NCBI GenBank assembly: GCA_017427775.1
Contig: JAFRSD010000012.1
Span: 41,761-105,760 of the forward strand
Length of the DNA stretch: 64,000 bases
Origin: Lachnospiraceae bacterium
GTDB lineage: Bacteria > Bacillota > Clostridia > Lachnospirales > Lachnospiraceae
Reading direction: 5' to 3'
Shown here piece by piece: positions 47,200 through 54,335 of this stretch; position 1 is the stretch's first letter, and the number at the start of each line of letters is the position of its first letter. The notes beneath the pieces were generated by a model. The model had not been told where the DNA came from. It saw only the letters and a program-made list of their open reading frames with translations, and did no database searches. The position numbers were made by a program, and so were the translations under genes.

Positions 47200-47228
47200 T
47201 TGTCTTTTGCCGGGTCCTTTTCTATAAT
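47200..47228 (+). promoter_or_regulatory. Predicted promoter of the flotillin-like gene
   Basis: TTGTCT (47200-47205), a 17-base spacer and TATAAT (47223-47228). The leader to the ATG at 47333 is about 100 bases and begins with a very stable GC hairpin (CGGGGCG at 47241-47247 with 47251-47257). GGAGG lies 7 bases before the start codon. Confidence 0.6.
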
Positions 47229-47332
47229 GTTTACAAAAGCCGGGGCGCCACGCCCCGCCGTGTGGGAACACATAAACTACCCGCCGAAAGCCGCCACACC
47301 GGCCGTAGGCATATAAGAAACGGAGGTTTACC

Positions 47333-48883
47333 ATGTTATCATTTCTTCTCTCGCTGGACGATCTGACATCGCCTCTCGGCATTGCCCTGATCGCCATCGT
47401 GATAATTGCCATTCTGATCTTCGTATCAGGTTATGTTAAGGCTCCCCCGGATATGGCATATATCATTTCCGGTATGAAACACAAATCCAAAGTAGTCATC
47501 GGACGCGCATCCTTCCGCTTCCCGTTCTTTGAGCGTATGGATAAGCTGAATCTCCGCCTGATCCCGATTGACGTTAAGACCAGCAACGCCGTCCCGACCG
47601 CCGACTACATCAACATCAATGTTGACGCAACCGTCAACGTTAAGATCAGTAACGAGCCGGACAAGCTCCGTCTCGCCGCCGAGAACTTCCTGAACAAACC
47701 AACCGATTACGTCGCTGCGGTAGCGCGCGAAGTACTGGAAGGTAACGTTCGTGAGATCGTAGGTAAGATGAAGCTCGAAGAGATGGTTTCCGACCGTCAG
47801 AAGTTCGCGAATCTTGTGAAAGAGAACGCCGAGCCGGACCTTGCTGCAATGGGTCTCGATATCATTTCCTTCAACGTTCAGAACTTCGTAGACGGTAACG
47901 AAGTAATTGAAAACCTCGGTATTGATAACATCGTTAAGATTAAGAAGGCCGCTGCTATCGCGCGTGCCGAGTCCGAACGAGACATCAAGGTTGCACAGGC
48001 TGCTGCCGATAAGGAAAGTAACGACGCAGCCGTTCTTGCCCAGACCGAAATCGCCAAGAAGCAGAACGAACTGGCTATCAAGAAATCCGAACTCCAGCTG
48101 GATGCCGATACCAAGAAGGCTATGGCCGACGCGGCTTACGAAATCCAGAAAGAGGAACAGCGTAAGACGATCGAGATTACGACGGCAAATGCCAACATCG
48201 CCCGCCAGGAACGTGAGATCGAGCTGCAGGAGAAGGCCGTTCAGGTTAAGGAACGCGCCCTGGAAGCAGAAGTTAAGAAACAGGCGGAAGCCGACAAATA
48301 CGCTGCTCAGCAGAAAGCAGACGCGATTCTTTACCAGCGTCAGAGAGATGCAGAAGCAAAGCAGTTCGAGGCGCAGCGTGAAGCAGAAGCCCGCAAGGCG
48401 CAGGCTGAGGCTTACCGTTTCGCTAAGGAGCAGGAAGCTGAAGGTATCCGTGCCGTAGGTGAAGCAGAAGCTAAGGCAATCGAAGCCAAAGGTCTTGCAG
48501 AAGCACAGGCAATGGAGAAGAAAGCCGAAGCTTACGCGAAGTATAATAAAGCAGCCGTTGCCGAGATGATGATCAAGGTTCTTCCCGAGATTGCAGCTCA
48601 GGTAGCAGCTCCTCTTCAGCAGATTGATAAGATTACGATCATCGGCGGCGGAGAAGGCGGCACCAACGGCGTCGACCAGGTTGCCGGAAACGTTCCCGTT
48701 GTTATGGCAAAGGTGTTCGAAAGCATGAAGCAGGCCACCGGCATTGATCTTGCCAACATCATCAACGCCGAGTCCTATGATGCCAAGGTTAACCGCAACA
48801 TCAACGTAACGGGTCTCGAGGGTGCAACCATTGTGACCGACAAGGAAACCGTGAAAGATGTAACCGATTCGATCACCGAGTAA
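47333..48883 (+). CDS. floT: Flotillin-like SPFH/band 7 protein
   Basis: A 516-residue membrane scaffold protein: an N-terminal hydrophobic segment (about 12-34), an SPFH/band 7 domain (about 40-210, with YIISGMKHKSKVVIGRASFR), a long coiled-coil of Ala/Glu/Lys repeats (about 210-410, many EAEAKA-type stretches) and a C-terminal tail after a Gly-rich GGGEGG. This matches bacterial flotillin (FloT/YuaG), which organises membrane microdomains. A NfeD-like partner, often adjacent, is not seen here. The gene is alone between a promoter and a strong terminator. Confidence 0.93.
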   Translation: MLSFLLSLDDLTSPLGIALIAIVIIAILIFVSGYVKAPPDMAYIISGMKHKSKVVIGRASFRFPFFERMDKLNLRLIPIDVKTSNAVPTADYININVDATVNVKISNEPDKLRLAAENFLNKPTDYVAAVAREVLEGNVREIVGKMKLEEMVSDRQKFANLVKENAEPDLAAMGLDIISFNVQNFVDGNEVIENLGIDNIVKIKKAAAIARAESERDIKVAQAAADKESNDAAVLAQTEIAKKQNELAIKKSELQLDADTKKAMADAAYEIQKEEQRKTIEITTANANIARQEREIELQEKAVQVKERALEAEVKKQAEADKYAAQQKADAILYQRQRDAEAKQFEAQREAEARKAQAEAYRFAKEQEAEGIRAVGEAEAKAIEAKGLAEAQAMEKKAEAYAKYNKAAVAEMMIKVLPEIAAQVAAPLQQIDKITIIGGGEGGTNGVDQVAGNVPVVMAKVFESMKQATGIDLANIINAESYDAKVNRNINVTGLEGATIVTDKETVKDVTDSITE

Positions 48884-48907
48884 AACCGATTATATCCAAC
48901 CTGCCTA

Positions 48908-48952
48908 CCGGAATCTTCCGTGCCTGACGGCTCGGAAGATTCCGGATTTTTT
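48908..48952 (+). terminator. Terminator of the flotillin-like gene
   Basis: A 13-bp perfect stem (CCGGAATCTTCCG at 48908-48920 with 48933-48945) is followed by ATTTTTTA, 25 bases after the stop codon. Confidence 0.92.
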
Positions 48953-48963
48953 ATCCTATTCGG

Positions 48964-48992
48964 TTGCAAAAAACAAATCGGTGTGATAGATT
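48964..48992 (+). promoter_or_regulatory. Predicted promoter of the O-acetylhomoserine sulfhydrylase gene
   Basis: TTGCAA (48964-48969), a 17-base spacer and TAGATT (48987-48992) with an extended TGA in front. The leader to ATG 49024 is only about 25 bases, which leaves no room for a SAM riboswitch. Confidence 0.6.
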
Positions 48993-49023
48993 AGTTGTAA
49001 TCGAATTTTTGGGAGGGTGTGCT

Positions 49024-50295
49024 ATGTCACGAATTGAAACCAAAGCCATCCACGAAGGATGGAAACCCGGTCAGGGCGAGCCCAGACAGGTGCCGATCTA
49101 TCAGAGTACCACATTTAAATACGATACCAGCGATGCCATGGGCAAGCTGTTCGATCTGGAGGCAAGCGGTTATTTCTATACCCGTCTGCAGAATCCGACC
49201 AACGACTATGCCGCTGCAAAACTTACCGCAATGGAGGGCGGATTTGCCGGAATGCTTACCTCCTCCGGACAGGCTGCCAACTTCTTCGCAGTATTCAACA
49301 TCTGCGAGTGCGGCGACAGCTTCCTTGCGAGCGAGACCATTTACGGCGGTACCTACAACCTCTTCGGAACCACGATGAAGAAGATGGGTATCGAATGCAT
49401 TTTCTATAATCAGTCCATGACCGACGAGGAGATTGAGGCTCTCATTAAGCCCAACACCAAGTGCTTCTTCGGTGAGACGATCACGAACCCGACCGTTCAG
49501 GTTTATGATATAGAGCGTTTCGCAAAACTCGCTCACAAGCACGGCATGCCGCTCATCATCGATAACACCTTTGCTACTCCGGTTAACTGCCGCCCGATCG
49601 AGTGGGGCTGCGACATCGTAACCCATTCCACCACGAAGTACATTGACGGCCACGGCGTTTCCGTCGGCGGCGCAATCATCGACAGCGGAAACTTCGACTG
49701 GGAAGCAAACGCTGAGCGTTTCCCCGGCCTCACCACTCCCGATGAGTCCTACCACGGCCTCACCTACACGAAGAAATTCGGCAAGGCCGCTTACATCACC
49801 AAGGCAACAAGCCAGCTGATGAGAGACTTCGGCTCCATCCAGTCTCCGCAGAATGCTTTCTATATCAACCTCGGCCTTGAGAGCCTCGCCCTCCGCATGG
49901 AGCGCCACTGCTCCAACGCTCTTGCCGTAGCGAAGTTCCTGAAGGCCAATGACAAGGTTGCCTGGGTTCATTACGCAGACCTCGAAGGCGACGAGTACCA
50001 TGATCTTGCAAAGAAGTACTGCCCGAAGGGAACCTGCGGCGTTATCGCATTTGCCATCAAGGGCGGCCGCCAGGCTTCCATCGATTTCATGGACAAGCTG
50101 AAGCTCGCTACGATTGCAACGCACGTTGCAGACGCAAGAACATGCCTCCTTCATCCCGCAAGCCATACGCACCGTCAGCTGACTGACGAGCAGCTCATCG
50201 AGGCAGGAGTTGCGCCGGATCTGATCCGTCTTTCGGTCGGTATCGAAAATGTCGAGGATCTGATTGAAGATCTGAAGCAGGCGCTCGGCGAGTAA
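49024..50295 (+). CDS. O-acetylhomoserine aminocarboxypropyltransferase (sulfhydrylase)
   Basis: A 423-residue PLP enzyme of the Cys/Met metabolism (MetC/MetY) family. The PLP Lys is in HSTTKYIDGHG (Lys205). SSGQAA (about 80-85), YGGTYNLF and DNTFATP are typical of O-acetylhomoserine sulfhydrylases, which make homocysteine from O-acetylhomoserine and sulfide. A methionine gamma-lyase is a less likely alternative because length and motifs match MetY better. The start is ATG 49024 (MSRIETKAIH) after GGGAGGG. The frame open from 48964 would include the promoter. Confidence 0.93.
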   Translation: MSRIETKAIHEGWKPGQGEPRQVPIYQSTTFKYDTSDAMGKLFDLEASGYFYTRLQNPTNDYAAAKLTAMEGGFAGMLTSSGQAANFFAVFNICECGDSFLASETIYGGTYNLFGTTMKKMGIECIFYNQSMTDEEIEALIKPNTKCFFGETITNPTVQVYDIERFAKLAHKHGMPLIIDNTFATPVNCRPIEWGCDIVTHSTTKYIDGHGVSVGGAIIDSGNFDWEANAERFPGLTTPDESYHGLTYTKKFGKAAYITKATSQLMRDFGSIQSPQNAFYINLGLESLALRMERHCSNALAVAKFLKANDKVAWVHYADLEGDEYHDLAKKYCPKGTCGVIAFAIKGGRQASIDFMDKLKLATIATHVADARTCLLHPASHTHRQLTDEQLIEAGVAPDLIRLSVGIENVEDLIEDLKQALGE

Positions 50296-50375
50296 CCGCA
50301 AGGCGTCCGTTCCGGAACGGGCTTGTCGAAATACCCCTTTCGGAACGAATCTTTTACCTGAAAACACAAAAATAT

Positions 50376-50401
50376 CGGGGCTGTGCAGCTGCACAGCCCC
50401 G
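50376..50401. terminator. 26-bp perfect palindrome, bidirectional terminator
   Basis: CGGGGCTGTGCAG and its exact reverse complement abut with no spacer. On the plus strand TTTTC follows, and on the minus strand ATATTTTTGTGTTTT follows. It ends the sulfhydrylase gene on plus and, with a better T-run, the short minus-strand unit at 50.45-50.60 kb. Confidence 0.9.
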
Positions 50402-50447
50402 TTTTCATTCGTTTCCATTGTATCCGTGCTGATTCCCACAGGGACGG

Positions 50448-50519
50448 CTATCTCTTCTCCAGCTTCTTCTTTCTGATAATCTGGGAAGACTTCGCTATCA
50501 GTATGAGTAAAATCGCCAC
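50448..50519 (-). CDS. Possible 23-residue membrane peptide
   Basis: A GTG at 50519 opens a 23-codon frame to TAG at 50448. The peptide has a hydrophobic N-terminal half (AILLILIA) and a strongly basic C-terminal half (IIRKKKLEKR), the pattern of small membrane peptides and some type I toxins. AAAGGAG lies 8 bases before the GTG. An extended -10 sequence TGATATAGT lies about 85 bases upstream and a strong terminator ends 47 bases downstream, so a short dedicated transcript is likely. I cannot name a family. The RNA itself could instead be the product. Confidence 0.4.
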   Translation of the reverse strand: MAILLILIAKSSQIIRKKKLEKR

Positions 50520-50597
50520 TATTACTTCTCCTTTCATCGGTCACAGCCGCGGACGAAGCGCAAACGCATCCGCAACTTACGGTAAGCAATACTTGTG

Positions 50598-50606
50598 ACT
50601 ATATCA
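50598..50606 (-). promoter_or_regulatory. Predicted extended -10 promoter of the small minus-strand unit
   Basis: TGATATAGT on the minus strand (50606-50598), with no good -35 box. Together with the palindromic terminator at 50376-50401 it would define a transcript of roughly 210-220 bases between psd and the sulfhydrylase gene. The rest of 50402-50708 shows nothing else I can support. Confidence 0.4.
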
Positions 50607-50708
50607 TACGGGCAGGAACCTCTCCTGTAAAGCCTTTTCGGATTCTATTCTCTGATGTTCTTTTGAAAAAATGTCATTCTTTCACGATTTGTGCCATATA
50701 TTCCGTCA

Positions 50709-51539
50709 TTATTGCATTTTTCGCACACCAACGCAGTCCCCGAGATTTACCTTGTACTCAATTCCGGTACCGATCAGTTCCGCAATTTCAGGAAGCAGCG
50801 CAATCCGGTCTTTCGCCACGAACATTACGATCGTAGACCCGCACAGCGAAAAATGACCCATCGTCTGTCCCTTCTGCACCGGCGTATTCTCAATCTCATT
50901 CACGATACCGCCTACGGCAAGCGCGCCGACCTCAATCTGGACGGCCGGACCGAAATGTTCGGTCTCGAGAAGCGTCCAGCAGCGGCGGTTCAAACGGTAT
51001 ACCGGCACATTCTCGCAGGCAATCGGCTGCACACTGTGAAGCTGGCCTTCGATAAAATGATGCTCATGCATGTATCCGTCATCCACAACCGCATAGTGGT
51101 GGTAATCATTCGGCGCAAGGCGGAATATAAGCCCCAGTCCGCCGCGGAAGCGGTCGGCAAGTTCAGCATCTCCGATCAGGTCGCAGATCCTGTATTCCGA
51201 ACCTTTCACCGGAAATACCGCTTTGTCCGTAACCGGATAGACACTCAGCATACCGTCACAGGGACTGATAAAATGCTCCGGATCGCCGTCAAAGCGGTTC
51301 CGCAGCCTGCGTCTCTCAAAAAAATCCGAGAAGTTTCGGTATCCCACACGCGGATACCCCTTCATACTGATATTGTACTTCCGGATATAGCGGCGGATCA
51401 TCCCCTTTGAAAAGGGTGTGTGCAAATACCACGCCATAATCTTCGGCACTTTCAGAACCAGCATTGCCTTTACCGTGAAACGGCCTACGGGGTTCCCGTA
51501 CAGAAGCCGCATCGGAAGATTGCTGCCGTCTTTCTCCAT
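50709..51539 (-). CDS. psd: Phosphatidylserine decarboxylase
   Basis: A 276-residue enzyme that converts phosphatidylserine to phosphatidylethanolamine at the membrane. It carries the FISPCDGML segment, RLAPNDYHHYAVVDDG and the self-cleavage/pyruvoyl site in FSLCGSTIV (about residue 238, Ser of GST), where the common form is LGST or GGST. Length fits the Firmicute type. It is third of a unit after a PQQ-type lipoprotein. AAGGAG precedes the ATG, 9 bases after the previous stop. Confidence 0.93.
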   Translation of the reverse strand: MEKDGSNLPMRLLYGNPVGRFTVKAMLVLKVPKIMAWYLHTPFSKGMIRRYIRKYNISMKGYPRVGYRNFSDFFERRRLRNRFDGDPEHFISPCDGMLSVYPVTDKAVFPVKGSEYRICDLIGDAELADRFRGGLGLIFRLAPNDYHHYAVVDDGYMHEHHFIEGQLHSVQPIACENVPVYRLNRRCWTLLETEHFGPAVQIEVGALAVGGIVNEIENTPVQKGQTMGHFSLCGSTIVMFVAKDRIALLPEIAELIGTGIEYKVNLGDCVGVRKMQ

Positions 51540-51548
51540 CTTATCTCC

Positions 51549-53240
51549 TTATCTCAGCGTAATACCGTAAATCTTCTTGCCGCGCGTTCCGACAACAAGC
51601 ATGTTGTTAAATACTGCGGGCGTAGCCTCTATATTCTTGCCGAGATTGATCGTATTCTTTGCTTTTCCGGTCTTTCCGTCCAGAAGGTGCATGTTTCCGT
51701 CCGAATCGCAAAGGATGATATAGCCGTCACCGTTGCTGTTATACACCGCAACCGGGCTTGACCAGCTGTAATACTTCATCTCCACGCTCCAAACCTCACC
51801 GCCGGTTTTCTTGTCAATCGCGACAAGCTTTCCGTGCTTCTTTCCGCCGGTACGCGCAATATTGAAGTATACCATACCGCTCAGATTGTTTTCGCCGAGG
51901 CACGCAGTCGCCTGCACACCGCCCGAAATACCGTCCACGGTCTTACAGCTGTACGAACGCTTCCAGATGATCTCCCCGGTAGCGGCATTGATCTTGAAAA
52001 TCGGAATGTCGCCGGTCTTTTTCTTGTTCTGTGTCCAGTGAAGCGACGTGGAAACATAAATATATGCGGTCCCCGTCGAAGGATCCACTTCAAGAACCGG
52101 GGAAGCATTGCTGTCATCCACAATATCCTGGCTCCAGATCAGCTCCATCGTATTAATGTCGATGCACATCAGGTCGCCGGCGTTATCACAGATATACAGA
52201 TAATGGTCATACATACATGCGGAAGACTCCATGCCGAGCCAGTATTTATCCGTCCCGGAACGCTTGGTCTCGTAGGTCCATTTGACCTTCTCGGAGGGAT
52301 TGATCGTCAGCGTACGGCCATCCCACTGGGTGTTCAGCTTCATCGTATAAAGAATGCCGTTCTCACCGGGCTGGATCAGTGTATCGGTTTTCGCGTCAAT
52401 CAGCGGGGAGGAGTCAAATGCGCAGAAGTTTCCGTTGTCCGTACGGCGCGAGAACGGATCGTCGTTGCCGTATTCGTAAATTACCTCGCCCGTCACCAGG
52501 CTTACGATAAATGTTCTGGCCGCCTTTTTACCCATATCATCGCCGGCTCCGACCACATAAAGCGGGATGCCGGTAGGATAGATGGATCCGGTTCCCTTGA
52601 TCGGAAATCCGAGACTGATCTTGTCGCGTGTCGCGGAACCATCCTCCAGATCAAGGAAGTATATGTTTCCGTCCATCGTTGCATAGATGACTTCCACGAG
52701 CCCTGCCTTGTTCTTCTTGGAATCATAAAGATTCATGGCCTTTTTCGTCTCATCGTCCCACTGCACGATAAGCGGCTGCCCGGTCCATCCGCTTCCGGTC
52801 CATTCACCCTTTTTCACGGTCTTCTTCAGCGAACCGGTGTTGATGTTCCAGGTTTTATACATTTTATACGAAGTCAGATTGGCAACGCCGTATGCGCCGC
52901 TTGAACGGTAATTGTCTCCGCGGAAGGTAAGCACGCCGGGGAGCTTCGCATAATTCTTTCCGTCAAAATGGATCTCGTCCTGACGGTAGAAACCGTCCAC
53001 ATCCATATCGTTTACATTCAGATACGTCTGAAATCCCCACACGAATGGGTGCGTCGTCGGAACGGACACGCAGGTGCCGGTCTCCAAAAGTTTCTGGGCA
53101 GTCGTCAGTTCAGCCGTATTCAGCGTAGTTGCTACGGCATCCCCTTTCTTCGGTTTGGAAATTGCTTTTCCGCACCCGGACAGACTTCCCGTGATCATGG
53201 CGGCCAATACCCCCATCACTATCATTTTCCTGCAATTCAT
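51549..53240 (-). CDS. PQQ-type beta-propeller lipoprotein
   Basis: A 563-residue exported lipoprotein with signal peptide and lipobox LSGC (Cys23), followed by a propeller of PQQ-binding-like repeats. Recurrent segments such as MDGNIYFLDLEDG, YLYICDNAGDLMCIDI, KINAATGEIIWKRSY and LVAIDKKTGGEVWSVE mark the blades. A quinoprotein activity is not implied, because such repeats also serve as scaffolds (as in BamB). It lies 16 bases after a zinc-ribbon membrane protein and 9 before psd. The function is probably at the outer face of the membrane, otherwise unknown. Confidence 0.85.
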   Translation of the reverse strand: MNCRKMIVMGVLAAMITGSLSGCGKAISKPKKGDAVATTLNTAELTTAQKLLETGTCVSVPTTHPFVWGFQTYLNVNDMDVDGFYRQDEIHFDGKNYAKLPGVLTFRGDNYRSSGAYGVANLTSYKMYKTWNINTGSLKKTVKKGEWTGSGWTGQPLIVQWDDETKKAMNLYDSKKNKAGLVEVIYATMDGNIYFLDLEDGSATRDKISLGFPIKGTGSIYPTGIPLYVVGAGDDMGKKAARTFIVSLVTGEVIYEYGNDDPFSRRTDNGNFCAFDSSPLIDAKTDTLIQPGENGILYTMKLNTQWDGRTLTINPSEKVKWTYETKRSGTDKYWLGMESSACMYDHYLYICDNAGDLMCIDINTMELIWSQDIVDDSNASPVLEVDPSTGTAYIYVSTSLHWTQNKKKTGDIPIFKINAATGEIIWKRSYSCKTVDGISGGVQATACLGENNLSGMVYFNIARTGGKKHGKLVAIDKKTGGEVWSVEMKYYSWSSPVAVYNSNGDGYIILCDSDGNMHLLDGKTGKAKNTINLGKNIEATPAVFNNMLVVGTRGKKIYGITLR

Positions 53241-53256
53241 ACTCTAAATCCTCTTT

Positions 53257-54165
53257 TTACCAATCGCTGCCCCAGTCCGTTGATCCGGAATCCCAGGAAT
53301 CATACGAGCTGTCATAGGAACTGTCATACGAACTCGAAGTATGCCAGTCATCCCAGACCGACGAATCCTGTATATTCGGGATTCCCCAGTCACTCGAATA
53401 CTCGTCACCGATGGAATATCCGCTGTAATCCTCGTACGGGAATGTAATACTGTCATCCCAATACCAGTCCGAAGTCGTCGTATCATACATCGACCAGTCG
53501 TCTCCGTAACGGTAATAGGTCGTATCGTTGATACGATAATACCCGTCATCACGATGCTTCTTCCTGTTTCCGAGCACTGCGGAAACTCCGATTATGCCGG
53601 TAAATGCCACAATGGCTATTCCGAGACCGATCTTGGACGCATTGCTCTTCTGCCGATAACCTCTGTCCGACTGCATATTGCGTACTTCGTAAGCATTGTC
53701 ACCATCCGGATAAATGCCGCGAAGATGACACTCGGAGAGCAGCTTCTGAAAGATTTCATTGACTGCGCGCGCTTCGTCCGGGCCCTGATAGCGGATTGCG
53801 CGAACGCCGGTATCCTTGTTTTTATAAACAATAAATTCATTGCCCGAACGATAGATGCCGAATGCCCGCGGTTCCTTGAAATCCTCACCGATAAAGAAAC
53901 GCATGCGAAGAAGCGGCATTCCCTTCTGGACGCAGTACTGCTGCAGTTCCGCAATCGTCGTCGGATGCGTGATGACCTGTTCCTGTGCGGTCTGCTCGTT
54001 GGCAGCCTCTTCTGTTAACGGGATCGTCTCATAAGCCATGTTGCCGGACGCTGCTCTTTCGGTGACGCCGAATTGGTCTCCCATTGCCGCCCCGCAGCCC
54101 GGGCATCGCGTCTTGGTAACCGGAATCCAGCTCCCGCAATAAGGACATTTTTTCTTATCTGCCAT
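53257..54165 (-). CDS. Zinc-ribbon membrane protein with Tyr/Asp/Ser-rich tail
   Basis: A 302-residue protein: N-terminal zinc ribbon (Cys7, Cys10, Cys21, Cys24), a cytoplasmic alpha/beta region (about 60-165), one membrane helix (about 178-199) and an external tail of about 100 residues made almost only of Tyr, Asp, Ser, Trp and Gly, with short YDSS repeats near the end. No known function. It starts the unit with the PQQ-type lipoprotein and psd. GGGGAGGTG precedes the ATG. Its leader contains the hairpins at 54193-54310. Confidence 0.8.
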   Translation of the reverse strand: MADKKKCPYCGSWIPVTKTRCPGCGAAMGDQFGVTERAASGNMAYETIPLTEEAANEQTAQEQVITHPTTIAELQQYCVQKGMPLLRMRFFIGEDFKEPRAFGIYRSGNEFIVYKNKDTGVRAIRYQGPDEARAVNEIFQKLLSECHLRGIYPDGDNAYEVRNMQSDRGYRQKSNASKIGLGIAIVAFTGIIGVSAVLGNRKKHRDDGYYRINDTTYYRYGDDWSMYDTTTSDWYWDDSITFPYEDYSGYSIGDEYSSDWGIPNIQDSSVWDDWHTSSSYDSSYDSSYDSWDSGSTDWGSDW

Positions 54166-54192
54166 CTATTTCACCTCCCCAGCTCTAAAGGA

Positions 54193-54310
54193 GCAAACGC
54201 CATTTAATTCCGCCTTCGGCGGAAGGGCGTTTGCGTAGGTCATAAGACCACTTCCCGCTTCGCGGGTCCCTTCTTATGACAAGATCCGGCACCCCTTGCG
54301 GAATGCCGGA
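54193..54310. repeat. Cluster of three hairpins between transketolase and the zinc-ribbon gene
   Basis: Three dyads in a row: GCAAACGCC (54193-54201/54226-54234) enclosing TTCCGCC (54208-54214/54218-54224); GTCATAAGA (54239-54247/54272-54280) enclosing CCCGC (54254-54258/54262-54266); and TCCGGCA (54285-54291/54304-54310). The first two are double-decker stems closed by TTC. The last may serve as a weak terminator for the transketolase gene. The others lie in the leader of the zinc-ribbon gene. Confidence 0.6.
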
Positions 54311-54335
54311 CATAATAATTCTCGGGGTAATCTGA

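Noticed and set aside
48953..49023. SAM riboswitch before the sulfhydrylase gene
   Set aside because: The leader from the predicted promoter is only about 25 bases. No conserved core can fit.
49027..50589. 520-residue minus-strand frame opposite the sulfhydrylase
   Set aside because: Shadow frame that crosses the 26-bp terminator palindrome. The plus-strand enzyme is certain.
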